Origin: Sialis fuliginosa
Taxonomy: Eukaryota > Arthropoda > Insecta > Megaloptera > Sialidae
DNA: 64,000 bases
Direction: 5' to 3'
NCBI GenBank assembly: GCA_961205875.1
Contig: OY540810.1
Coordinates: 3,534,001-3,598,000, forward strand
Under the pieces are notes generated by a model. That model saw nothing but the letters and a program-made list of their open reading frames with translations. It was not told where the DNA came from and ran no database searches. Positions 12,038 to 23,376 of the stretch are shown here, one piece after another. The translations under genes were made by a program, and so were the position numbers. How positions within the stretch are numbered: position 1 is the first letter of the stretch; every line of letters starts with the position of its first letter.

Positions 12038-12410
12038 CAGTGTATTCCAAGTTGATTAAGACATAGGAAATTTAACATGGGAACAATTAGAAGTGTTGTA
12101 GTAACCTTTGGTCAAATTTAACGATGTGTGATTGGTGAATTTTGAAATGCCGCCACAAAATTTAATAAAATAGTCATTAGTATTTTGTTTTCAAATTTAT
12201 ATCTGTCAAAAAATATTATCATAATTTTATCTAGGATGTTTAATTAAAGTGGAAAACAAAATACTGTTGATTAATTTAAAATTTATCAGTTAGTTTCGAG
12301 GCGGTATTTCAAAATGCACCAATCACACATCGTTAAATTATACCAAAGGCTACTACAACACTTCTAATTGCTCCCATGTTAAATTGTCTTAATCAACTTG
12401 GAATACATTG
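12038..12410. mobile_element. TA-flanked MITE, CAGTGTATTCC family, copy 1
   Basis: Ends CAGTGTATTCCAAGTTGATT / AATCAACTTGGAATACATTG, flanked by TA at 12036-12037 and 12411-12412, arms about 110-120 bp. Tc1/mariner-type by TSD and CAGTG end. Starts 44 bp after the tRNA gene. Confidence 0.88.
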
Positions 12411-12689
12411 TATAACTGTTTTGTATAGAAATAAAGCCCTGTTTCTTAAAATTAATAATAATAATAATGAAACATTTAATAATTTATTTATAATCAGAGA
12501 CTTGAACCGGAATTTATTTATGGTTCGGATTCGGTTCGGGTTCAAACATAAATTTCGTTGTATTCCTTTTTTAAAGTGTTGTGTATTAAACTAAAAAAGT
12601 TGTATTCTCCTAGAATCTGCCGCCCCCCAAAATTTTGCTGCCCTGGGCAGTAGCCCATGCCTAAATCCGCCGTTGCTTACATAACTATA

Positions 12690-13370
12690 CAGTGCGTTCA
12701 TGATGAACTAATTCGTTTAAAATTCAGGTAATTATTTTGTGGAAAAACGCTCGGACACATTGATTAGTATTTTTATTTGCGGATTTTTTGACATAAGAAA
12801 ATTATATACATAGGTGTCTCAAGATGAACGTATGCAGTCATCATTGATTATTTTAAATAGAACATCCTGTATATTATGCCATTTTTGAATTGTACGATAA
12901 ATTATGAACACTTTTTGTACAACATACCATATCTCTAAAATCAGCGGTTTTCGGAATAATGACGTTTGAAAATTAATATTTTGAAATACACACAAATTAA
13001 CAAAAAAATAATAATAATAAAAGTTCAATGTTTTTTTTGCCATGTCAGGTTGTTTTTGTTGGTTTTTAAAAAAATGTTCAAAGTGTATTTGTGCAATTTA
13101 AACATTTTATTTGACTTGTGTGTATTTCAAAATATCAATTTGCAAACGTCATTATTCCGAAAACCGCTGATTTTAGAGATATGGGATGTTGTACAAAAAG
13201 TGTTCAGAATTTACAGTACAATTAAAAAATCGATGATGACTGCATATATTCTTCTTGAGACACCCTGTATATAATTTTCTTATGTCAAAAAATCCACAAC
13301 TAAAAATACTAATCGACGTGTCCGAGCATTTTTCTACACAAACCTGAATTTGTTCCTTTCATTATGAATG
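12690..13370. mobile_element. TA-flanked foldback element, 681 bp
   Basis: Arms about 12690-13000 and 13110-13370 are inverted copies (CTAAAATCAGCGGTTTTCGG against CCGAAAACCGCTGATTTTAG). TA at 12688-12689 and 13371-13372. Short frames on both strands are mirror images of each other. Confidence 0.85.
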
Positions 13371-13733
13371 TATAACTTATATGATATTGGAATTTTAAGC
13401 TCATGTAAATATTAAACATTTCACTTGTTATATTTTTACAAACACCGAGAACCTTTTTCTCACGGTTGGTCCAAGCATTGTGCTGGTATTTGTCATAGGT
13501 TGATTACAGTAAACGTACGTTATTTTTTACAATATACACACGGATATGACAGCAGCCCGTTCGAATGAAACTCAATATACAGCTTTTAGTTGTGAAAACA
13601 AACACCACTGCATGTAAAATCTGTAACATAAATAATAGCAGGTTTTTATTAACTGTCCTTTCCTCAAAATATCTTTAATATATACCATCAGTGGTAGTAA
13701 AAGAGTTTGAAAATATAATAGAAATTAATAATA

Positions 13734-14109
13734 GTCCAGTTATTTTAGACATAAAAACAACCAATCTGCAGTGAGCTGAATTGTTGTATACACCTTTGTT
13801 ATTGTGTTTTAAATAACGTGTAGAAAGTCCCCATCAATATCGTGTCGGCGTTGCGAGATATTGAAGGTCTAAAAACGATTTTCGCGAATATCTCGTTTCC
13901 TATGGCTTAGGGGTCGATGGAGATTATTATATAAATTATATATTATTAAATTCTCAAGACGTACTATATGGTATTTGATACGTGAAAAATTTACAGGAAA
14001 TAGCGATGGGGACTTTCTATACGTTATTTAAAATACCGTAAGGAAGGTGTATACAAAAATTCAGCTAACTGTAATTTAATTTCGCAGTCGAAATCTAAAA
14101 TTACTGGAC
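13734..14109. mobile_element. TA-flanked foldback MITE, GTCCAGT ends
   Basis: Ends GTCCAGTTATTTTAGA / TCTAAAATTACTGGAC between TA dinucleotides (13732-13733, 14110-14111); inner arms share GTATACACCTT and AGAAAGTCCCCATC in inverted order. Confidence 0.82.
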
Positions 14110-14308
14110 TAATGATAATTCGAATTCAATAAAGTATTGTGGCTATCACAATAAAAATTATAATATATTATTCCCTAGAACTTTTCTTTAACAAATCGTT
14201 TCAAAATATTTTCATAAAATTGATTATATTATTATATAATTAACTCTTTTTGGTGAATTTATCCCTGTGAAGAGTGAAGATGCTTTTTTGTTTATTTTAT
14301 TATACATA

Positions 14309-14787
14309 GGTATCTACCATTTTTTGTCTTGGCAAGGACTCCAGTAATGGCAAATTTTTAATTAAATGTACTGAATTAGAAATATGTGTTGATATTTGGT
14401 TACTACCATTTCTGAATATTAATCTATATACATTTAACTGTCTTACAGCGTGATTTGATGACAATCGGCCAAAAGGTGTCAAAATGGTGGACATTTAAAC
14501 TAATTATTAGTATAATTTATTTATTAATTATTATATTATTATAGCAACTGCTTTACATTGTTTCAAATTTGACGATTCTTTTGTGTCGTAGTACTTATCA
14601 TTTTGTAATCATTAGCAAGTGTCCATCACTGCGTGCTCATTACTGGTTTTACTGGAGAAAAAACACATATTTACGGACTTTGGTAATTAAATTGATTAAA
14701 TAAAGAGTTACTTGTTTTATTGGTAACAAGAGTTCATGAGAATTACAACGAAAACTCTTATAGCGGCCATAACTGGTGCCTTTACCT
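14309..14787. mobile_element. Z-family MITE, copy 1 (TA-flanked)
   Basis: Flanked by TA at 14307-14308 and 14788-14789; inner landmarks CTCCAGTAATGGCAAAT, GTACTGAATTAGAAATATG and CCATTTTGACACC shared with all Z copies; the right end ACTGGTGCCTTTACCT pairs loosely with the left. Confidence 0.75.
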
Positions 14788-15183
14788 TATATATTTATTT
14801 TTTGAAAAATTTGTAGCCACATTATTTGAAGAAGATTGTAAGAGGAGAATTTAAATTTATAAATGTTGAGAACTACTGGTACACGCGTATACACAGCGCC
14901 AAGAAAACACCGTTCTTTAACATTATGTTTGTTTATACACTCTTTTTATGTGCGCCTTTGTTTAATATATATCGAGCTACTGTTTTGTGGTGTTTTTTTA
15001 TTCGAAATATAAATAATCTCCGCTGATTGTTTTAGTTGTGTGTATAAAACATTATTTTACTGTTTAACTACTTTATTACAGTGTGATTATCTTTTATTAC
15101 AAATAAGAAACAATAATAATCATAAAAGGTTTAAAAAAGTAAGTAAGATTTTTTTATATAATATTATTTATATTTTTATATAA

Positions 15184-15545
15184 ATTTTTTATTATACAGG
15201 GTGATTTACAACTAGTGTAAACAAAATTTAACAGTAAATCGAGGAGGTAATTATAAGCAAAAAACTTCGTGAGGGAGCTATAGTCTTTTGTCCAAAATTA
15301 GTATTTATTTAATATTTAGAGAACCCATTGTAGTACAATATGAAATTTGATACATGGTTTGGAAAAACGTTTGGCAATGAAAATATTAATCTTGAAATAA
15401 AATATTTTGATTCTAAAATTAAAATTGGTCGCGCCAGTTAGAAATTGATATGGAATGACCTTTTTTGATTTTAGAATCAATTTTTTATTTATTTCAAGAT
15501 GTTTTTATTGTCAAACGTTTTTCTGACAAAATTGTCCAGAAATTA
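15184..15545. repeat. U-family repeat with an inner foldback
   Basis: Begins after TA with CAGGGTGATTTACAAC and shares AAAAAACTTC...CGTGAGGGAGCTA with a copy at 35098-35260. 15363-15530 is itself an inverted repeat (AAAAACGTTTGGCAATG against its inverse). Confidence 0.6.
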
Positions 15546-15595
15546 TACAAAACATTTTTTTTTTGATTTTCTTTGATGACCCAATGACCCATATA

Positions 15596-15996
15596 CAGGC
15601 CCGGATTTACCATGCAGGCAGAGTAGGCAGCTGCCTAAGGCGGCAAATTTTGATGAAAACTATGAAAACTTGTTCTATTCATGGGAATTGAATTTGATTT
15701 TGATTCCATTATCGATGAGTTTGCCATCCGAAAATGGAGACGTAAAAATTTCAACCCATAAGCAATAATTTCTCTATACATGTAACTCAAGCATGACAAA
15801 AAAAAAGGTCTTCAGTTTTTATGTTTCCTAATGTAACTTTATAAAAATTTATAAAATTTGAAACTAACGCAACCAAAAAAAAAGATCCTGAGTTTTATAT
15901 TTTGACATCTATAACTTAAACTGTTAGTTTCGAGGGAGGTGGGGGCGGCAATTTTTGCAACTGCCTAGGGGCGGCAAATTTCTAAATCCGGGCCTG
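15596..15996. mobile_element. hAT MITE, ends CAGGCCCGGATTTA, TSD CCCATATA
   Basis: Perfect 14-bp terminal inverted repeats CAGGCCCGGATTTA / TAAATCCGGGCCTG and an exact 8-bp duplication CCCATATA at 15588-15595 and 15997-16004. Subterminal GCGGCAAATTT motifs on both arms. Degraded ends of similar elements occur near 2095-2140 and 12605-12670. Confidence 0.9.
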
Positions 15997-16749
15997 CCCA
16001 TATAGCTGTCAACGTTGAATCAAAGTTTACTTTATCCATCAAGATATGTAATATGAGTACCAGGGATGCTTTAATGAATATTCTAGATTTTTAGAAAGAG
16101 TTTAAGACACTCTAGTACGCAGGTCTTTGAAAAATCGAAAAACACGTGTATTTTAAATGGGAAAATCACCTCCCTCTGGTAATGGCCATTTTTCAAGATA
16201 GAGAACTGAAACTTTATCCACATTTTTTTTGAATTATTTGGGTGGTCCGATTAAAATTCGTCCTAACCCTATATAAGGACTACCCTAATATATATATTAT
16301 ATTATGTATAATTGTATATATGTAGGTATACTTAATAGTTTTTCAAATGGTCAGTTAAAAATAATATAGATCTTAATTTAAAATTATGAAAAGTTACTTT
16401 ATAAAAATAAGTAATTAGTTATCTTATAAGTTTGTATTACATACGACGCGTATATTTTTAATACTATTTTTATGACAGTTGGAACATCTTTATGAATTAA
16501 TTTAAAAGTATAACAGCTTAAAATGCTTTACCGCTTAATATGAAAGTAACATAAATTGGATAGGATTCATAAGATATTACTATGCCATTACGTCAAAAAT
16601 AATATAGAAATCTGTATAAATAACTTAAACAGTTAAGATCAAACAACATATCAGTAAATACTTGGAAACGCAACAAACGATAATAATAAAAAAAGTGAAA
16701 AGAAAAAGTTATTTCGATTTAACGTTAAATCAATGGCGGTTTACGTATA

Positions 16750-17100
16750 AAACAACTGGGGGTACTTAATTTTTTTTAAATCCGTCTCATATCTGTGATG
16801 GACATTTAATAATGATTACAAAATGATAAGTACTACGACACAAAAGAATCCTCAAATTTGAAACAATGCAAAGCAGTTGCTATGATAATATAATAATTAA
16901 TAAATAAATTATACTTATAATTAATTTAAATGTTCACAATTCTTACACCTTTTGGCCGATTGTCATCAAATCACGCTGTAAGACAGTTAAATGTATATAG
17001 ATTAATATTCAGAAATGGTAGTAACCAAATATCAACACATATTTCTAATTCAGTACATTTAATTAAAAATTTGCCATTACTGGAGTCCTTACCATTATTA
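16750..17100. mobile_element. Z-family MITE, copy 2, partial, tandem with copy 3
   Basis: Carries the Z core in inverted orientation (ATGGACATTTAATAATGATT to TTGCCATTACTGGAGTCCTT). The block starting AATCCGTCTCA repeats 335 bp later, so copies 2 and 3 arose by tandem duplication or recombination. A 61-codon frame here is a shadow. Confidence 0.7.
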
Positions 17101-18514
17101 TTTAATTTTTTTTAATCCGTCTCAGATCTGTGATGGACATTTAATAATGATTAAAAAATGATAAGTACTACGACACAAAAGAATCCTCAAATTTGAAACA
17201 ATGCAAAGCAGTTGCTATGATAATATAATAATTAATAAATAAATTATACTAATAATTAGTTTAAATGTCCACCATTTTGACACCTATTGGCCGATTATCA
17301 TAAAATCACGCTGTAAGACAGTTAAATGTATGTATACCGGGTGGACCATTTTAACCTTTAATGGAAAATAACTCGACCGGTAGACGAAATAACAAAAAAA
17401 GTTTTATGCAAAAGTTGTTGAGCAAGGAGGGGGACGTACCACCATGACCTTGAATTTGACCTTGACTTTGACCGTAGGGGTTATTTGAAGGCCAAATAAA
17501 ATTTTTCAAATGGAAACGCCTATTTTCGACCCCGTATTCAACAAGAACGAGAAATTCTACAATAGGATATGTAGATTGATAAGGTCAAATGTCATGTTTT
17601 GAGGTCATTTGAAAGTCAAAAGGAACTTGTACGTGTATTCATTCGAAAATCGTATCTGTATACAGGGATTTCTAAACGTTGGCGTTGGAAAAAAAATAAA
17701 GTGTAATTTTGATAGGAAAACAATTGAATTTTCCGGGTAGCCGTGATAAAACTAAATGGGGGGCGCGAGTATATCGAAAAAAAATGAGAAAAAATATTAA
17801 TAAAAAAAATATTTAATTTACTGAAGGAAAAGCAATAAAATACATTGATACAATCATAGTGTATTTTATTGTTTGATATTTCAGAATGTTTTTTATTGCT
17901 TTTCTTTCAGTAAATTAAATAATTTTTTTAATAATATTTTTTCTCATTTTTTTCGATATGCTCGCGCCCCCTATTTAGTTTTATCACGCCCCCCTGGAAA
18001 ATTCAATTGTTTTCCTATCAAAATTACACTTTATTCTGTTTCCAACCCCAACGTTTAGAAATCCCCGTATACAGATACGATTTTCGCATGAATACACGTA
18101 CGAGTTCCTTTTGACCTTGAAATGACCTTAAAACATGACATTTGACCTTATCAATCTACATATCCTATTGCAGAATTTCTCGTTATTTCCGAATCCGGGG
18201 TAGAAAATAGGCGTTTCCATTTGAAAAATTTTATTTGGCCTTCAAATAATTCCTACAGTCAAAGTCAAGGTCAAATTCAAGGTCATAGTGGTACGTCCCC
18301 CTCCTTGCCCAACAACTTTTGCATAAAACTTTTTTTATTATTTCGCTTACCGGTCGAGTTATTTTCCATTAAAGGTTAAAATGGTCCACACGGTATATGT
18401 ACATTAATATTCAGAAATGGTAGTAATCAAATATCAACAAATATTTTTAATTCAGTACATTTAATTAAAAAATAGTCATTACTGCGGTCATATCCAAGAC
18501 TGGTGCCAGTACCT
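17101..18514. mobile_element. Z-family MITE, copy 3, interrupted by a 1-kb foldback
   Basis: Left part 17101-17334 and right part 18396-18514 are adjacent Z sequence (AGACAGTTAAATGTAT ... TTAATATTCAGAAATGGTAG); between them lies the foldback at 17335-18395. Right end TGGTGCCAGTACCT followed by TA. Confidence 0.8.
17335..18395. mobile_element. Large foldback element, about 1.06 kb, TACCGGGTGGACC ends
   Basis: A nearly perfect palindrome centred near 17860: TACCGGGTGGACCATTTTAA on the left, its inverse on the right, and matching blocks such as GACCTTGAATTTGACCTTGA in both arms over about 500 bp each. Flanked by TA. Lies inside Z copy 3. No coding frame of note. Confidence 0.85.
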
Positions 18515-18544
18515 TATATTTTTTAAATCATATATAAAAGAATT

Positions 18545-18748
18545 TCATGTTGGCAGTGGATGTGTTAAGTAACCACAGAATAATACAGACGCCACTGTTC
18601 GAGATATGACATAAATATGAAACGAATTCGTGTGTCGTCTTCGGACCGGAACTGAAGAGTTGGCTGCTTTGATATGGCCGTCGTCGTTTCCGCTGGATTC
18701 GGTTTCCATCAAACAAACCGTTAAATGTCTGCATGTCAAAAAACACAT
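18545..18748 (-). CDS. Possible exon or small ORF of unknown function
   Basis: GC-richer than the flanks, with an acceptor-like TTTTTTGACATGCAG at its 5' side on the minus strand. One frame gives METESSGNDDGHIKAANSSV then PVRRRHTNSFHIYV before a hydrophobic stretch and a stop; an overlapping frame is also open (FNGLFDGNRIQRKRRRPYQ). No donor of good quality was seen. It could be a terminal exon or a transposon fragment. Confidence 0.25.
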   Translation of the reverse strand: MCFLTCRHLTVCLMETESSGNDDGHIKAANSSVPVRRRHTNSFHIYVISRTVASVLFCGYLTHPLPT

Positions 18749-19184
18749 TTTTAATTTTCACGCTGGTTGCTTTTCAAAAGAATGGCTGCCGAGATTTGAT
18801 CTCTGAAACGTTAATATGATGTATGGCTTGTCATTTTTAACTCGCGATAATATGAAATAGTATATTTTTATTATCTATCTTTACGAATCCCAAGTTAAAA
18901 GTTGTTTGTGCTGTTATTGATGTCTATAGAGAAAATATAGCACCTTTGTTTATATTGTTCTAATTTATTATTAAGTTATTGTACAATTTTTTAAAATTTT
19001 TTACTAATTAAATTATATGACTTCGCGACAATATTTTAATATGTCAATAAAAGCAATACAATATTTTGTCGAAGCATTTATATGTAGTAAACTGGTCTAT
19101 ACCCAATTAAAATACATGAGTTAAATTTTTTGAAGGTATTTTGAACTAATGTTTTTTCAAAACATACGTTTTTTTAAGAACACT

Positions 19185-19340
19185 GAATATTTAGGGGGGA
19201 GGGGGTCGTCTCCCCCCCTCCCCCTTACTACGCCACTCGATTGTCCTTTATATTAGGGTTAATAAGTTTAAGTTTAATTTTTTGTTACTAATATATATTT
19301 AACCCCCCCCTTGAAAATTTTTCTTACTACGCCACTGGGA
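19185..19340. mobile_element. Two decayed repeat ends with TTACTACGCCACT
   Basis: CCCCCTTACTACGCCACT near 19235 and TTCTTACTACGCCACTGG near 19337 are right-hand ends of the CAGTGGCGTAGTAAG type seen in hAT elements. A GAGGGGGTCGTCTCCCCCCC hairpin lies before the first. Confidence 0.5.
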
Positions 19341-19534
19341 CAGCTAGCAAAAAAAAAAACGCAGAAATGTTTTAATTTGATATAATAAAAAGTAACGCAT
19401 ATTTTTTAAACTATAGTTTATAAGCCCCACATTCAAGAAATCCATACAAAAAAACATCAATATTATTCAAGCATATCTACCAGCAAATGTATACTATTCA
19501 TAAACATCAACGCAAAAACTGACATCGAGATTCC

Positions 19535-19654
19535 ACACCTAGTTCTAGCCGATAACAGTTGGTTACACCTAGTTCTAGCCGAATACAATCGGCTACACCT
19601 AGTTCTAACCGAATGCAAGCGGCTACACCTAGTTCTAGCCGCACTTCGGGTTTT
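19535..19654. repeat. 30-bp minisatellite, 4 units
   Basis: ACACCTAGTTCTAGCC starts at 19535, 19565, 19595 and 19625, an exact 30-bp period. A minus-strand frame crosses it with 10-residue repeats of the type SARTRCSRLY. A single unit occurs inverted at 4228-4245, inside the foldback at 4025. Confidence 0.9.
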
Positions 19655-19673
19655 AGCCGTAACATACTCGTAT

Positions 19674-20274
19674 ATGGGCAAATCCACAGAACGTGGCCGC
19701 ATTAGCTTTAGCATTTAGCGGAAAATTAAAATACTCAAATGCTTCTTCAAAATGGAGCATTGAACGCACACTCTTCTATGTCGTCTCAAAATCTTCGTAA
19801 CAAAGAGAAGAATAATTGGTCTCAATTTCAGGAGTGTGCTTCGGATGTTCCAAAAGTTACAGCAAATAAACCAAATAAAAAACGCTGAAATTGCCGTTCG
19901 CTGGATAAAACAATCGCGCATATGAAATGTAAGAGGTGTGCGCCTTCGAAACTCCGGGAAAAGGTTCATTGTACCAAAAAACATGTCCAGTAAAAATTTC
20001 AGATTCATTGGTTTGAATCTGAGAAAATTGCGGTGGTATGAATTTTTCTTTTTTTAAAAGTTCCATTCTGAAAACGTGAAAATAACCGATTTTTCAATGC
20101 AAATTGTGCTGCAGTTTTTATATGAATCAAGCAATCGACTTGTAACTCCATGTTTACATCCACAATAAAGTATACTTTGAGTTCGTGTACTTATGGGTGG
20201 GTAATATACATTCCCACACGCGCACTATTGCCGTTCCCCAAAGCGGCCACGTTCTGTGGATTTGCCCATATACA
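19674..20274. mobile_element. Unclassified DNA element with about 31-bp perfect terminal inverted repeats
   Basis: Left end TATATGGGCAAATCCACAGA continuing to ACGTGGCCGC; the right end (20244-20274) is its exact reverse complement. The interior carries short minus-strand frames, one starting MELLKKEKFIPPQFSQIQTN, that match no family I recognise and may be a decayed transposase. Target duplication not resolvable because the flanks (ATAC/GTAT) are part of the palindrome. Confidence 0.7.
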
Positions 20275-21420
20275 TATGTACTAAAATCCTTACATGTATC
20301 ATGGTTGTACTGCTATTATAAATATATTTGTATCCCACCCTTAAAGACAACATAGTAGCAGATATTGACATAAATAAAAATGTATAGGTTAAAAATATAA
20401 CTTACTCGTTAAAATATCTCGATTTTCCACGAGGTATAAAAAATAATTAATAAAATATATAATATCCTAAATTCGTGTATATTTCAAAGCGGTGTTAAAA
20501 ATAGTCCGTGACTGTAAGCGAGGGGCGTGCAGGAACGGGCAAAGGGGGAAACTGTCGCTCGTAAAGTTTGCATAATTGGTTAGTTTGGTCGTAACATAGA
20601 CATTTATTGCTTTCTTGCTTTGACAATGTTCATCAAAATATGTTTTAAATTTACGTTTGTCCGATAGACGACGTAAGTATCGTTACGATAAAACTTTAAA
20701 GGCACTTTAAATTTAATTGTTAGCCGTGTTTTATAAATATTTCCAACGAATCGTAAACTGCAAGTGATGAAAATTTATCTACACTTCATAAGCAGTAATG
20801 CGTGGAGATTTCAGTATTTTGTTGTATTTTTTTTAATACACTATAAGCAACTATCATTTGATGTTACTTACAGGCGGTGCGGCGTGGGTGGGCAATCCGA
20901 TTATTGAAAATGTCTATTGCCCTTCTGATGTAAAATAATATTACCAGTAAATACGAAGTAACAAAATTCTGGAAATTAATATTCATAAGAAGCTAATGAT
21001 AAGATATTACCTAAGTTTCTCTTTGGGATTTTTTTTCGAAAAACAATCAATTTTTGAGAAAAATTGTGAGAGGAAAAAAGTTTTTCTTTCTTGTTAAAGA
21101 ATATTCATAATTTTTTTCAGATGTTTTATATGAATATTGTGGGATCAGGTTTATTTTTAATAGGTTACTTTTTCATTCAAACTTGAATATCTCGACATAA
21201 AAAAATGTGACAATCATTTTTTAAAAAGCATTTTGAAGATGAGAAAATTTACTAATTAACTGTACATCCTTGTGATTTTTTAACGACAGAAAAAACATCA
21301 ATTTTTTAAAATAACCAAAAAATAAGGTAAATAGGCTTTTTTTTAACATGTTACCCTCAAAGGGGGGAAAGCCTGGAGACCCGCGATAGAATGTATAAGC
21401 TAGTAGAGTATAAGTATTTA
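20275..21420. other. No gene seen; repeat similar to 27890-28060
   Basis: 21010-21100 shares AAAAATTGTGAGAGGAAAAAAG-type text with 27900-27935. The region lies downstream of gene B and contains a small GC-richer patch at about 20510-20560. Confidence 0.4.
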
Positions 21421-21427
21421 AAATATC

Positions 21428-21433
21428 TTTATT
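21428..21433 (-). terminator. Polyadenylation signal of gene B
   Basis: AATAAA on the minus strand, about 100 nt below the gene B stop codon; the only such hexamer close after the stop. Confidence 0.5.
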
Positions 21434-21530
21434 TAATACACAATTACATTTAGTGGACAAGATAAAAATAAAACATGATTGTATATATGTTACTGTTATT
21501 GCACAAAACAAATGGAATAAAAGTTATGAT

Positions 21531-21613
21531 CTACCACAAAGTTGTTGTGTTTGTTCTAGTTGGTTGTCTTTTCTCACTTGTTGCATATCCTTCGCCTGTG
21601 AGTGGATTGCCAT
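21531..21613 (-). CDS. Gene B terminal coding exon with NPLTGEGY
   Basis: Acceptor tctattcacag, phase 1. Encodes DGNPLTGEGYATSEKRQ, a Thr-rich tail and TAG at 21531-21533. The intron before NPLTGEGY has the same position and phase as in gene A. Confidence 0.64.
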
Positions 21614-22160
21614 CTGTGAATAGACATATGAATTAATTACATTTGGTTTGTTTCTAGAATATTAAGTAGGTACCTTTCTTTCTTGAAACGACTTTAATCG
21701 AACAATAATCTACTGTAGGTTCTTGTTTCAGCTTTTCAACATCTAAATATAAATAAGATAACTACAATATTACCATTTTAAACTTTATTTAAAATATTAT
21801 CGATAAAACAGATATTACCTTCATTTGAATTTTCACTGGTTTGTTTCTTGGGAGTTGGTTCACTTGTATTACAATTGGTGGCGCCAAATATTCTTGAATG
21901 CGTATCTTGGAATTTTAAACTATTTGCCTTTTCTTTTGATATATTTACAGCTACAATCTCTTCTTTTCTGAAATTTAAACCAAATTTTTGTCATTATAGT
22001 TTAAAATATTTTTGTCAAAATAAAAACACTAAAATATTACTTACACTTCGATAGTTTTTGAAACTACATTTTCTTTTACAATTAAGTCATCAGCTGGTTC
22101 AGATTTTTCAATGTTATGTTTAAATTTATCACCTAAAAATTCAGGAATGCTATTATCCAT
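21531..22160 (-). CDS. Jupiter-like protein, gene B (4 coding exons, 138 aa)
   Basis: Minus strand, exons 22160-22045, 21967-21819, 21742-21674 and 21613-21531 (116+149+69+83 nt = 139 codons with stop, exactly in frame, all GT-AG). The protein begins MDNSIPEFLGDKFKHN, is Lys/Glu-rich, has DTHSRIFG near residue 62 (Jupiter proteins have a D-S-H-S-R-L-F-G block) and NPLTGEGY near residue 115, and ends in TTTLW rather than a PPGG tail. An AATAAA lies at 21428-21433, about 100 nt after the stop. It sits 2.7 kb downstream of gene A in the same orientation, so it is either a tandem paralogue or a set of alternative exons of one locus. No stop codon closes the frame for 17 codons above the ATG, so a further upstream coding exon is possible. 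Confidence 0.66.
21674..21742 (-). CDS. Gene B coding exon 3
   Basis: 69 nt, acceptor ttatatttag, donor GTACCT. Encodes DVEKLKQEPTVDYCSIKVVS and RKK; phase 1 at both ends. Confidence 0.58.
21819..21967 (-). CDS. Gene B coding exon 2 (DTHSRIFG motif)
   Basis: Acceptor taaatttcag, donor GTAATA. Encodes KEEIVAVNISKEKANSLKFQ followed by DTHSRIFG and a Thr/Pro/Lys-rich stretch. Enters in phase 2 and leaves in phase 1. Confidence 0.6.
22045..22160 (-). CDS. Gene B coding exon 1
   Basis: 38 codons plus two bases, from ATG at 22160 to the donor GTAAGT. Leaves in phase 2, the same phase as gene A exon 1. A possible acceptor (cctaaag) lies 13 nt above the ATG. Confidence 0.6.
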
Positions 22161-23376
22161 TTTAATTTGACACTTTAGGTAATTTCCAAAATATAAATTA
22201 TTGAAATTTTACATTCTTTTGTTTATAATATTGCATACACAGGTAACTAATTTTGATACAATATTAAATGTCAAAATTGAGTGTTTTTTTTACTTCCATA
22301 TTCTGAAAGAATGTTGGTAATTGCATTTTTGATGTATTCAGTCCAATACTTGAAAATAAGTATAATTTCAAACCCATTCGAATTAAAATATCTTACAGCA
22401 ACACAAAATCTTAACAAAAGCGCTCTGTTACATATATGTAATGCTGGGCACACGATTGGGTAAAGTGAGTTTCAGTATCGATTCTGAAAATTTTAATTTT
22501 AGGGTTTCGCATTTGTAATTTCAATGGGTTTTATTTCGGATCTGATTTAAAATAAACAATCTGTTGAAAAAATTAAGGATATAAATAAAAATATTTGACG
22601 CTGTATATAATTTATTAATTTATATAAACAACCACAGGCACAATATACAAATATTGATTATTATTATTTGTTAAAATAATAATATAGTCTAGAATAAAAA
22701 AATATACAAAATAGTTTTTTTTTTGAGCAATTTAACTTTATTTTTCCGAATGCATAAAATAGGAACAAAATAATATTAAAATATTGTTTAATACAAAAAT
22801 ATTAATCATTAAAATATTTTCATATCATATTAATATTACAACTATGGTAAATCTATAACAGTAAATATCATAAAATATATAGTATAAAGTATTTTATATA
22901 TATTTTTATCAATGATAACATTGTAGATGATATATGTAATAATATAAAATAATATTAATAAAATAAAGTAATATTACATTTCTAAAATATAAATATTATG
23001 ACTTTTATATAACCTAGATGTGGGAATGTTAATATTTATTAACATTACATATTTTGTTTATTTATAAATGATCACAAAAAGGGGCGGATTAAAGATATGG
23101 GGAAACACTATGAATTATATATAATATGGTACAAAAATAGAATTATTAAATAAATTATACTTCTATTTTGAAAAATTAAAAATACTTTTTTTTCATTTTC
23201 GTATCCCCTCCCCCTCTCTTCTACCCCAAAAACAACATAGCTGTAGTTATAAGCAATACATATAAGGCACCATACTAAATATTCAGATAGTTTTTTTTTC
23301 ATTACTGCACCCTTAATCACATTTGTATACTACGTGTATTGCTTACAATTATTACACAGTCCGACATCATTTTTTG
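22161..23376. other. Extremely AT-rich spacer upstream of gene B
   Basis: 22600-23060 is almost only A and T (AATATT-type words). It would hold the promoter of gene B if that is a separate gene; no clear initiator or TATA can be singled out. Confidence 0.4.

Noticed and set aside
19463..19714. 83-codon frame with Arg/Cys-rich 10-residue repeats, at first resembling a repetitive secreted protein
   Set aside because: The frame is a by-product of the 30-bp minisatellite and transposon sequence; no signal peptide or promoter.
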